From contig JBAZRN010000015.1 of NCBI GenBank assembly GCA_041663325.1, positions 1-28,598 of the forward strand: a DNA stretch of 28,598 nucleotides. The letters run 5' to 3'. Source of the stretch: CAJBLF01 sp041663325 (GTDB taxonomy: Bacteria; Patescibacteriota; Gracilibacteria; Absconditabacterales; Absconditicoccaceae). A program made the translations under genes and the position numbers. Positions 9,589 through 18,950 of this stretch are shown here, in pieces. The notes beneath the pieces were generated by a model, which did not search any database, was not told where the DNA came from, and saw only the letters and a list, made by a program, of their open reading frames with translations. Numbering within the stretch: the first letter of the stretch is position 1; each line of letters starts with the position of its first letter.

Positions 9589-12500
9589 TTAGAGTCTTAT
9601 TTGCATCTTTGCGAGTGGTTGTTTGACTGCCATTTTGTTTTTTGATCTAATGAAAAGACCAAGCGAAATAACTCTTCTCACTATGCCAATCTCTTCAAGT
9701 AATTGTTTGTCGATATATATTTCTGAATATAATGGAAGATGTTCTAAATGAACACTTTCTGTGACGAGTTTCGAATTGCTAGCGACGGGAATAAACTTTT
9801 GAAGCTGGAGATAAATATGCTCGCTTACAAATGGAGCGAATGGCGCGCATATTTTCATATAACTTTGTAACACTTCAAATAACGTGTTGAATGCTGAGCG
9901 TTTATCTTGATCCATTCCTGATGCTCGGAATCTTCTTCTTGATCTTCTGATAAATCGGTTGTTGAGTTTCTCGATAAATCCTAGAACTAATTTTGCGCTT
10001 GTATCGAGAAAATATTTATTCATTTCTTGTTCGACTTGGAGACCAAGACTATGAAGTTCTGCAAGTATTCGTTTATCTAATTCATTGTCGATACTATAGC
10101 TGGGAAGTTTAATTGCTTCGAGTTTGTTGAGTGAGGCTTTCGTGTCGTAAAGTGTCGGTCGAAGTTCATTGAAATTTACGTCGTGGGAAATAATCAGAAT
10201 ATTTTTTCCTTGTCATTTTTTAATTAATTTCTTGTACATGCCTATCGTATCCATACCTTCTCCTGATCGTAATTTTTCGTCAGTCTTGATTTTTATCTTT
10301 TTGCCTCTATATTCTTTCATAATCTTTACCACTTCTTCAGCTGTCTGAACTGTTCTCAACGCAGGACTTGTGTAAATAACGTCTGGGTTGATTCTCACTA
10401 CTTGTTCGATAAACTTTGGATCCTGCATCGCTTGGATGCCTTCTTCCGCCAGAGGATGGTCCATCAATAATCCGTTTGCTTTTGCGTGTCTCATGAAGTA
10501 AAGTGTCGTATTTTCTGTGGACCACTTATCTACATTTGCATAGGTTTCAAAAAACTTGTAGGCGTTCATAATCGATGCGGTGAAATCTTTGTAGACTTGT
10601 TCCACTCCTTTTTCTGAGAATTTCACTGCTTCAGCTCTTACGCCTGGTGAAGAAAGAAGGTACAATCTATATGCGTCAGTTCCATATTTCCCAAATAAAT
10701 GTTCTGGGTCTGGATAATTCTTTAATTTTTTTGACATTTTCTTTCCATCTTCCGCAAGGACGAGACCATTGATGATGACATTATTGAATGAATTTTTCTT
10801 CATGATGGCATTGCCTATTACATGCATTCATCTAAACCGACCTCTGGTCTGGTCAAGTCATTCGATGATGAAGTCAGCAGGGTAAATTAATTTAGAATTT
10901 AGAATTCAGACTTTAGAATTTAGAATTCAGAATTCAGAATTATCTTTTCCGATATATCATACTTGTCCGAATGGCATTGAGCCAGATTCAAACCGACAAT
11001 CCATTACTTCCGGTATCCTGCGATATTCTTTTGATCATTTTTTAAATCGGTAGCTGTCGACGTATGGTTTATGAAGATCCATTTCCCTATTCCTGTCGTT
11101 GTCTCGATAGCGAACGGTAATTTGTCCGTTGTTTGGAGAATATTCGTGTTTTTTGGTCAGATAATCAAAATATTTGAATGTCTGGTGCATTATAATAACT
11201 GAATCTCTGTGTGTTATTGTGACGATAGTTTTCCCTTGAAATTTTTTGTTGATATCAAGCGTATATTCTTTGCATCTTGCAATGACATCGTTTATAGATT
11301 CTCATTCAGAAGTGAGTTTTTCACTTATTGATTTGCTTACAGATAATCCTGTTGGAAATATTTTGTTTTGCAGTTCAGGCAGAATAAGATCGGTTGTTCT
11401 GAAATCGACATAGATTTTTTCATGGATTTGGAAAAGTTTCTGAGTGTTTGGATTTTTAAGATAACTTTGAATTTGTCTCTGATTCCAAAGGTTTTGATAT
11501 GTCTTTTGGATCTCTTGATATTTTTTCTGGATGCCTGAAATGCTTTCAGGGAACTTCTTCTCCAAAAATGGAAACACCGTTTGCAGTGATCTTGTAAGTG
11601 GTGTAATGATGATCACTCGGTCATCTTTTTTGAGCGAACTAAGATATTTACTTATTTTTTTAGCTTGTTTAATACCATTTTTGTTAAGCTCTGTATTGCT
11701 GTAACTATCATGAGTATGTGTTTCGTTATAGACCGTTTCTCCATGTCTGATGATTACATTTTTCGTGAGATTTTGTGATCCCGTCCTTGTTCCTTGATAG
11801 ATTTCTTCAAGTGTTCCTGCGACAATGATATCTTCTTGCTTTTTAGTATTTTCCCAGATAGGCAATGGAGCTCATCGATATCTATTTCTTGCGAGATTCC
11901 AATCCGGCGCTGTTTTGATAACATCGATAAATCTTTTTTTAACGGTTTCAGGGACAAATCCTATCTTTTCGGCATTGGGTACGGTTATCGGAGTGAGTGA
12001 AGGCTCTTTGATAAATCGACTTGTAAGTGCTTTCGAAATTAGCGGTGTGTCACATCTTCGGCAATGCGGATACGAATGTTCGTATGATCTTTGTCCGATA
12101 AGTTTTCCTTCTTCTTTAAGCCTTTGAATGATATCTTTATTCGCGTCATAGACTCTGGTTCCTTTCCGTTCGGGCACTTCGTCAGTAAATTCACCATAGT
12201 CGTTTACCGGCAAGAAAAGCCAGTTTTTACTATCATCTCTTGGCAAGAATTGCGCGACTGCATTATAATCTTCTATACCGAATGCTGGCGCGATATGGAC
12301 GATACCGGTTCCTTCTTCTGTGCTGACGAATTCACCTGCTATGATTTTGAAAAATTGCTCTTTGTATTTTTCATCTATTTTACTGTTGTCGACATATGGA
12401 AATAATGGCCTATATTCGAGTCCCACTATATCTTCTCATTGAAAGATATTGATCAGAACATATTCATTGCGCTCCTTGTAATATTGTTTAATCAAATTTT

Positions 12501-13746
12501 CCGCGAGAATATAATATTCTTTGGAGGATTTGTCAAATACCATCATATAACGAATATGTTTTCCTACGGCTAAGAACATATTGCTTGGTAATGTCCGCGG
12601 GGTAGTGGTCCATGCCAATACATTAACATCAGCATTTTCCATATCTTTGCTGCATTCTTTAGTATATGGCAGAACATTATGAATAGTATGAAAAGAAAGA
12701 AAACGATCTATGAGTTCGTAGGCGTCATCGAGGATGGTGTTGTCTATTTTTATTGAAAATCCTAAGGTATTATCGTTTTCGAGAATTTCTATATATTTTA
12801 ACTCAGTATGTTTATTGCTTTCTTGGATTTTCGGAGTTCCAGAAATAGTGACCTCAAAATAATGAGCCAAAACATTTTTTTTGCCGATATATTTTCTGGA
12901 TCAGATGAGATGAGATTGTGTAACTTTAACGCCCAATTCTTCTTGTAATTCTCTAGCAAGCGCTTCTTCTAAAGTTTCTCATGTATCTACTTTTCCTCCT
13001 GGTAAAGTCCAAAAATCCCGTTTCATATCAAAAAGCGTCAGATATCTTCATTGTTCATCTTTGATAAGAGCTTTAGTGGTGTGTATAAATCCATCTTCAG
13101 TCTGTTCGTATTTTTCGTTTGCTGGTAAGGTAATTTTAAACTTTATTGTGATTGCTGGATCTTGTCTGTCTTTATATCATTCGTTGACTTCAGAATTTGA
13201 CAATGTGGTCGCGCAACTTGGACACATCCATTGAACGTTGAATCCCTTGTAGACTAGGTTTTGATTGTACATATTCTGGATTACTCGGATAATGGATTCC
13301 ATATAGTCCAAATTCATAGTATAGTATGCATGATCCATATCTGCCCATCTTCCTATCCGGTCAATGAATGTTCTCCATTCATCACTAGTATTGTTTACGT
13401 ATTTTCTGCATTCTTCTACAAATTTTTCTACCCCTATTTTTTGTTCGATATCTTTTTTCCCGTCGATGCCAAGTTTCTGTTCCACCGCTTTTTCCGCTGG
13501 CAACCCATGACAATCTCGTCATCGATCTCTATTTACTTTGTATCCTTTCATGGTTTTGTATCTGAGGATGGCATCTTTCATCGTTGAAGTAAGTCCGTGC
13601 CCGAAATGCGGTGTCCCTGAAGCAAATGGAGGACCGTCATACGTGACAGATTGAAATTTTTCTGACCTCTGATCGAGGGATTTTTGAAATATTTTATTTT
13701 CTTTCCAATACGCGTTGAGACTCTGGATTAATTCTTTTTGATTCAT
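9589..13746 (-). CDS. ileS: isoleucyl-tRNA synthetase with inserted NUDIX and two histidine-phosphatase domains
   Basis: One frame of 1385 codons without TAA or TAG, against about 940-1050 in usual IleRS. Core motifs in order: HFGH (47-50, HIGH), DCHGLP (78-83), LAWTTTPxTLPSN of CP1, GTGIVHIAPAFG (editing domain), SYPHC, ARNRY, DLHKPYVD, PEVMDCxFESG, EGLDQTRG, KMSKK (1003-1007), then the anticodon-binding domain with FIRRSRRRF. Three insertions: a NUDIX domain (about 205-370) with a perfect NUDIX box G251-E257-R265-E266-E269-E270-G272; a histidine phosphatase (about 660-880) with RHGET (667-671), PLTRSLQT and ITHRD (His846); and a SixA-like phosphatase (about 1078-1205) with MRHAK (1085-1089), TSPALRTVQT and ISHD (His1188). 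CGA or CGG stands at eight or more conserved Trp sites. The protein stops right after VKQPL, so the usual C-terminal region is missing. Charges tRNA-Ile; the role of the inserts is unknown. Confidence 0.93.
10891..10940. repeat. in-frame short-repeat insertion inside ileS
   Basis: Imperfect copies of tttagaattcaga-type units run for about 50 bases within the ileS frame and encode NSEFGILNSKVGILNSK between SMPFGQ and YPADFIIEGLDQTRG. Homologous IleRS has only a short linker here. The sequence looks like intergenic simple-repeat DNA that expanded without breaking the frame. Confidence 0.8.
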
Positions 13747-13957
13747 ACTACATTGCTAAATTGCTAAAATGTTTGCTAGTTGAAGATTGAATATAGTAAA
13801 AGCAAAAAAGCTTTCAAGTCAAAGCGGTCACTTTTTTTGATTGTTTTTTTTAATTAAAAGATTATTAATCTTAAAAGATTATTAAAATTTAAAAATTAAA
13901 TCTTCTAGTTTTTTAATCTTCAAAATTTTCTAAATCTTTTAATGTTTTAATTTTCTT
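13747..13957. promoter_or_regulatory. divergent AT-rich spacer between ileS and ackA
   Basis: This spacer separates two genes transcribed away from each other, so it should hold both promoters. It is extremely AT-rich, with repeated and inverted aagattatt/aatctttt blocks (about 13850-13945). I see no T-box or other riboswitch, and I cannot pick promoter boxes reliably in this composition. Neither start has an SD. Confidence 0.45.
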
Positions 13958-15094
13958 ATGAAAATTCTAGTCATCAATTCGTGAAGTTCGTCATTGAAAT
14001 ATCAGCTTTTGGATATGTCACAAAATAGTGTCGTAGCGAAATGAATCGTTGAAAAAATCTGAGTGAAATGATCTTCTGTAAAAAATCATAAGGATGCATT
14101 AACTTTGGCATTGGCCGATTTGTCTGTTCATTGAACTATTGACGCTATAGGGCATAGAGTGGTTCATGGAGGGGAATACTTTAAAAACCCTGTGATCATT
14201 ACTGATGAGGTGATAGCAAGAATCACAGAATGTTCTGATTTGGCACCGCTTCATAATCCTGCAAATTTGGAGTGAATACGTGCGTGCATTTCATTACTCC
14301 CAAATATCCCTCAAGTGGCGGTTTTTGATACTGCTTTTCATCAGACTATGCAGCCGGCACATTATCTGTATGCATTGCCAACTAAATATTATGAAACGTA
14401 TAAAATAAGAAGATATGGTTTTCATGGAACTTCTCATCAATACATTTATGACAAATTAGTTACGAGTGACGAATTACGAGTGACATGAAAGAAACCACAA
14501 AAAGTGATTACGTGTCATGTGGGGAATGGAGTGAGCATAACTGCGATTAAGGATGGGAAGGTAGTAGAGACTTCTATGGGAATGACGCCATTGGAAGGTG
14601 TAATGATGGGGACGAGGTCTGGGAACATCGATCCTGCAATCATTCCTTATCTCATGACTCATGAATCTATGACGGTCGATCAAATCAATGATCTCCTGAA
14701 TAAACAAAGTTGATTGCTGGGTATTTCCTGAGTTTCTAGTGATATGAGAGACATCCTTACATGCATAGAGAAGTGAGATAAAAAATGTTCGCTTGCCTTG
14801 GATATGTATATCAATTCATTAGTGAAATATATTTGAGCATATACAGCTCTTTTGTGATGAGTGGATGTTATTATCTTGACTGCCGGCGTCATGGAACATA
14901 GAGCTATTGTAAGAAAAATGTTATTGGAAAAATTGTCATGGCTGGGAATTACCCTTGATATCAAATCCAATCAGGATGAAATATCTTCAATGACCTGTAT
15001 TTCTACCCCAGATTCCAAAGTCGCTGTCATCGTTATTCCAACTGATGAAGAACTTATGATAGCCAAACAAACCTTTAAACTAGTGAACAACTAA
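13958..15094 (+). CDS. ackA: acetate kinase
   Basis: 378 residues (family about 400). Converts acetyl phosphate plus ADP to acetate plus ATP, or the reverse; in a reduced fermentative genome it is a likely substrate-level ATP source. Motifs: N-terminal NSGSSSLKY, GHRVVHGGE, FDTAFHQTM (catalytic Asp), YGFHGTSH (catalytic His), HVGNGVSIT, and MGMTPLEGVMMGTRSGNIDP with the catalytic Arg. The late GIGEN-type motif is replaced by TAGVMEH. TGA encodes the first Gly of GSSS (13982) and many others, so the standard code shows only fragments. At 14460-14486 a short repeat (ttacgagtgacga, twice) adds about nine residues in a surface loop. No phosphotransacetylase gene is adjacent. Start is ATG 13958; no SD. 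Confidence 0.96.
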
Positions 15095-15224
15095 CAACTA
15101 ATAACTACAGTGGTGGTTTTGTCTTCATATGAACTATTGTTATGGAAGGGTTGAAATCAGTGCTAAATTTCATATAAGCTTATTGATTCATTCTGTTTTT
15201 TTATTTTTTTACTACCCATTGCCC

Positions 15225-15818
15225 ATGGAACAAACACAACAACATCAAAAAAAACATTTCAGTGAAGAAGCTACTTTGGATAAAGTAGAAAAAAAAATCG
15301 ATCATAACATGGAAAAGATTATGAATAAAGGATTTGTACAAAAATTTCTTAATTTAAAAATCGTTAAAGATATTTTGGGGGCGCATTTTGTAAATGATAT
15401 TAATCATAAATTACAGCCTTATCTTAAAACTATCTTTACTATCGTAGGACGAATATCACTTATTACCTGAATTATTGGGATTTTCTCATTTTTGATTTCT
15501 TTGAGCGGACTTGGATTTATGTTTAGTCTAGGATTTGGTATCGGACTTCGTGTATCAATCTATGTCTTATTAGCTATTGCGTTTTCCGTTCTTTCGCTTT
15601 TCACATGAATCGGTATGATTAGATTTAAAAAACGAGTAACATCATTAGTTATTCTTTGATTTGCTGTTTCTGTCCTTTCATTTATTATTAGTTTTATTCC
15701 TGTAGGACTTTATTCGTATAAATCATATGGAAGTTTCTGAGGAAACTTCTTTAATCTTTTGATAACTTTCATTCTCTTGATATTGATTTTGAAAAATGAG
15801 AATATGTTTAAAAACTAA
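15225..15818 (+). CDS. multi-pass membrane protein, 197 aa, unknown function
   Basis: A polar, charged N-terminal ~75 residues (EQTQQHQKKHFSEEATLDKV) is followed by about four hydrophobic segments: FTIVG...IIGIFSFLISLSGLGF, VSIYVLLAIAFSVLSLF, LVILGFAVSVLSFIISFIPVG and NLLITFILLILILKN. Glycines in the TM segments are often TGA. The layout, soluble helix then four TM, is common among uncharacterised CPR membrane proteins; I cannot name the family. I chose ATG 15225 because the upstream in-frame extension to 15129 has no protein-like character. It is followed by the lipoprotein gene on the same strand 126 bases later. Confidence 0.7.
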
Positions 15819-15944
15819 ATTTTGCTAAATGCTTGAAGCTCGCCTCGGCAGATAACCTTAAAGCCTGCTTTATCGAACAAGTAAACTTGATGAACTGTTT
15901 AGTAAAACAGTATATATCATTATTTTATCATTTTATTATTTTTT

Positions 15945-16610
15945 ATGAAAAAGTATTTGTTGTTGGTGGTGTTTTCTGTTGTCTTTTTCTGATGCGCAAA
16001 AAACAATTTAGGAAATATAGATGTAAATGCTATTACTGATTTGTCTACATTACAAGGTATAATTACTCAGGTGTCTGAAGAAATCAATGCGTGAACTATA
16101 TCTATGGAACATGCTCAAGAACTAGTAGAACAGCTCCAACAAAAATATGTAGATCTTACGGATACTACGGACACACCTATTGAAACAAAATTTGCAGCTC
16201 TACAAAAAACTTTTGATGAAAAAGCAATGGTATCGTACACATTACCGCTTTGGGCAAAAAAATTGTGAATGAGCGCACCAAAATGAATGGTTATTGATAA
16301 AACATTATCCAAACAAACCATAGGTTCTACTATTCTCGTTTACAAATGAAACTATGATATTGCTTTACAACAAGCTGAATTTATAGCTCAAAAAGCTCAT
16401 TTGTATGTAAGCAAAAATTTTCAACAAGCTCAATCACTTGCAAAAATTGGCAATGTGGATTATATCTCTGGATTGGATATTGGTGGTTTGCGTAAATGAA
16501 TCGTCTATGTAAATCATGAGTTGCTCGATACCAATATTGATAATCTCTTATCGGTAAGCGTTGATCAGGACGGTGTATTGACTATTGAAGCGACGAAATA
16601 TCAAAATTAA
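15945..16610 (+). CDS. predicted lipoprotein, 221 aa
   Basis: The N-terminus MKKYLLLVVFSVVFFGCAK is a lipoprotein signal peptide; the Gly before the lipobox Cys is TGA-coded. The mature part has a helical region rich in Gln and Glu (EHAQELVEQLQQKY), a middle part with LPLWAKKLGMSAPKGM, and a C-terminal beta-rich part ending ISVDQDGVLTIEATKYQN. No family recognised. It should be anchored on the outer face of the cytoplasmic membrane. ATG 15945 is the only start that gives the signal peptide. Confidence 0.8.
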
Positions 16611-16620
16611 CTAAATAATG

Positions 16621-16705
16621 AAAAACTAAAAGTGAAAAACGATGGAAATTTTAATTTTTTAATAGAAAAATTCCTACGCCATTCACTTTTCACTATTAGT
16701 TATTC
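16621..16705. repeat. ~85-bp imperfect inverted repeat
   Basis: The left arm (aactaaaagtgaaaa...atggaaatttt) is mirrored by the right arm (aaaattcc...ccattcacttttcactattagtt). It fills the gap between the lipoprotein gene and the thioredoxin/CcdA-like gene and can fold into a long hairpin. It may be a MITE-like element or a transcription attenuator between the two genes. Confidence 0.65.
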
Positions 16706-16719
16706 ACTTTATATTATAA

Positions 16720-17823
16720 ATGTCGTCAATGAAGTATATTTTGTGAATTATTGTGTTCGTGATGGGAATAATGAGCGTGAGTATGGCTCAGGAATATATC
16801 TTATTTTATGGGAATGGATGTCCGCATTGCGCCAAGGTAGAGGCGTATATCAAGGATAATAAAATAGGCAAACAATTTGATTTGAAACAAAAAGAAGTTT
16901 TTTACAATAAAAAGAATCTGAACGAATTCAACGGATATCTCGAGAAACATAATTTAACGTATGATAAGATCGGTGTCCCTTTTTTGATCATCAATAGCGG
17001 TGCTGATTGCAATTATATCAATGGCGATATGAATATCATAGACTATTTTTCTGGAAAACTATCGCAAATTGCTGCTGCGGCATGCAAGGACACCGCATTG
17101 AGTTGAGGAACGCAACCCATAGAAAAAAGCCTTAAACAAAGATTGTCATTTTTTTGAATCATGCTTCCTGCGGCTATTTCTGATAGCATCAATCCCTGCG
17201 CGTTTGCGGTAATGCTCTTATTACTTTCAACAATTCTTACGAGACATAAAAGCAGAAGAAAAACTTTGTTTGCATGAGTGATGTTTTGCCTAGCGGTATT
17301 TATCACGTATTTGGCAATGGGTGTCTGACTTTTTTCAGCGCTTGCAACCGCTAATAATACATTCATTCTCAAGTTGGTTGTGGGAATACTATGACTTCTT
17401 GTCTGATTTGCAAATCTCAAAGATTATTTCCGATATGGAAAATGGTTCGTCATGGAAGTGCCATTTAGTTGGAGACCAAAAATGCAGGATCTCATCTATA
17501 AAGTTTCTTCTCCGCGATGAGCGTTTGCTATAGGAATATTAGTTAGTTTATTTCTTCTTCCGTGCTCATCTGGTCCGTATTTTACTATTTTGTGATTTAT
17601 GAGCTCTCAAAGCAAAAATCTTAATCTCCGATGATATATTTATCTTATATTCTACAATTTAATATTCGTTTTGCCTATGCTAGCGATAGCGATAATGGTA
17701 AGTTTCTGATATGCGAGTGTCGATAAAATCGCTAAAATCAAACATGAAAAAACTCAACTGATCCATCTCATCGTAGGATTGTTGATGCTCGGACTTGGAA
17801 TCTATGTGTTGACTACTATATAA
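16720..17823 (+). CDS. thioredoxin-like CxxC domain fused to CcdA/DsbD-like membrane domain
   Basis: 367 residues. A signal peptide (residues 1-23) precedes an extracytoplasmic glutaredoxin/thioredoxin-like domain with ILFYGNGCPHCAKVE and the cis-Pro region IGVPFLII. About six TM segments follow, with two conserved cysteine motifs, DSINPCAFAVML and LLPCSSGPY, as in the CcdA/DsbD electron-transfer family. It should pass reducing equivalents across the membrane to extracytoplasmic thiols. The standard code breaks it after CKDTALS at TGA 17104. CGA 17431-17433 (DYFWYGKWF) fits Trp. ATG 16720 (or 16729) gives the complete signal peptide; a start at 16753 would cut it. A terminator-like hairpin lies about 85 bases downstream. 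Confidence 0.9.
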
Positions 17824-17830
17824 CATTAGC

Positions 17831-17893
17831 CTAAAGCTTAAAGCTCAAAGCCTAAATTTCAAAGACTAAATTTCAAAGACTAAAGTTCAAAGC
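17831..17893. repeat. short tandem repeats after the CcdA-like gene
   Basis: The 14-mer taaatttcaaagac occurs twice in tandem (17853-17880), flanked by related units (taaagttcaaagc, taaagctcaaagc-like). It is noncoding and resembles the simple repeats that have entered ileS and ackA. Confidence 0.8.
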
Positions 17894-17907
17894 AGAAAGA
17901 TCAATAT

Positions 17908-17938
17908 AAACTCAGTGGTGAAAATTGCTGGGTTTTTT
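17908..17938 (+). terminator. rho-independent terminator
   Basis: The stem aaactcag / ctgggttt (one G-U pair) with a 12-nt loop is followed by TTTTTT. It terminates transcription from the ackA-to-CcdA side. Confidence 0.65.
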
Positions 17939-17979
17939 AGTTGACTTTGTTCATTTTTTGATTAGATACATGTCTATGT

Positions 17980-18240
17980 ATGAATATTTATTTAGTAGCC
18001 CCATCGCTTATGACTAAGAGCAAAAATCTGAGTGAAGAAAAAAATTCCCCAGTAAAAGAAGCAGATGAAAGACAAAAAAAAATTACGTTTGCTTCGTGTC
18101 AATATACTAAAGATCCGACTTTAGATATTTTTGAATTACTAAATATTTCTGATGGATAAATGATCAAAACATCTCCAGTAAACGGTTACAAAGCAAGAAG
18201 ATGATTTATCTGATGACGTGCATGATTGTGATATTAACTT
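17980..18240 (+). pseudogene. broken copy 1 of a small NDYK-motif protein family
   Basis: A 59-codon frame (MNIYLVAPSLMTKSKN start) ends at TAA 18157 within the family motif. The same frame resumes directly after the stop with MIKTSPVNGYKARRG. The combined reading DIFELLNISDG-stop-MIKTSPVNGYKAR aligns with the intact copy at 18573 (DIFELLGIKPGESIDTTPS, then LNDYK). I take this as a nonsense-mutated copy; a separate 59-aa protein is the alternative. Function unknown. Confidence 0.5.
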
Positions 18241-18270
18241 TCTATCGTTTTATTCAATAACTCTTTGACT

Positions 18271-18518
18271 ATGAAAAAATCATGAGAAATTAATCTTATT
18301 AATGAAGATAGCACTAAAGAAGTTTCTAATATTAGTAAAAAAATGACGATAACATAAAAGAAAAAGTTCTTAAAAAACTTGGTATTGATATCGATATCGA
18401 CCAATATAGGGGAATTGTAATAGAAGATATTTATAAAACTTTGTGAATAAAGAGAGGAGAATGCATCAAGACGAAGCCATCAGTTAATGATTACAAACCT
18501 AAAGTGTTTCATACCTAA
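18271..18518 (+). pseudogene. frameshifted copy 2 of the NDYK-motif family
   Basis: ATG 18271 opens MKKSGEINLINEDSTKEVSN and hits TAA at 18355. The downstream part, in another frame, reads EKVLKKLGIDIDIDQYRG and then EDIYKTLGIKRGECIKTK, ending PSVNDYKPKVFHT at TAA 18516-18518. The two frames meet at a run of seven A (18337-18343); eight A would join them. This may be a real mutation, an assembly error or slippage on the A run. No known domain. Confidence 0.55.
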
Positions 18519-18572
18519 TCAACATGAAAAACTCCCGATAAATATGAACTTAGTGCTGAGGGATAGAGGCGT

Positions 18573-18707
18573 ATGTCTATAAATACCTATTATTTGAAAG
18601 GTGAAGAAGCTAAGGATATCTTTGAACTTTTGGGTATAAAACCGTGAGAAAGTATCGATACAACGCCGTCGTTGAATGATTATAAAGCTAAGGTTTTTCA
18701 TAGATAA
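18573..18707 (+). CDS. copy 3 of the NDYK-motif family, 44 aa, possibly truncated
   Basis: MSINTYYLKGEEAKDIFELL continues with GIKPGESIDTTPSLNDYKAK and ends VFHR. In-frame sequence just upstream (GKTPDKYELSAEG) also looks coding but is separated by TAG three codons before the ATG, so this may be the surviving 3' part of a longer gene. It is directly downstream of copy 2. The shared motif is D-I-[FY]-x2-L-G-I-K-x-G-E-x-I-x-T-x-P-S-x-N-D-Y-K-x-K-V-F-H. Function unknown. Confidence 0.5.
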
Positions 18708-18950
18708 AAAATGGATGGATATTGACTATAAAGCTATTATTAGATTTCGTTTCCATTATTGCAGAATTATTGTTTAAAGGTTTTTGAAAGAAAATATATT
18801 ATTCAACGTTTTGAGTCTAGTACGATGTATGAATATATGTCGTGCAGGCTCTGTTGTCGGATTCGTATATTTTAGCCCTCGTTCGTTGTTTATTCTAAAC
18901 GTTCAATTTAAAACAAATAGAAGGGGTGGTTTACTTGAATATACATACTA

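Noticed and set aside
9589..13746. Separate NUDIX and phosphatase genes lying between ileS fragments
   Set aside because: All segments are in the same frame with no TAA/TAG between them, and IleRS motifs continue on both sides of each insert in the correct order.
13747..13957. T-box or other riboswitch upstream of ileS
   Set aside because: No T-box consensus, specifier stem or antiterminator is visible; the spacer is just very AT-rich with short repeats.
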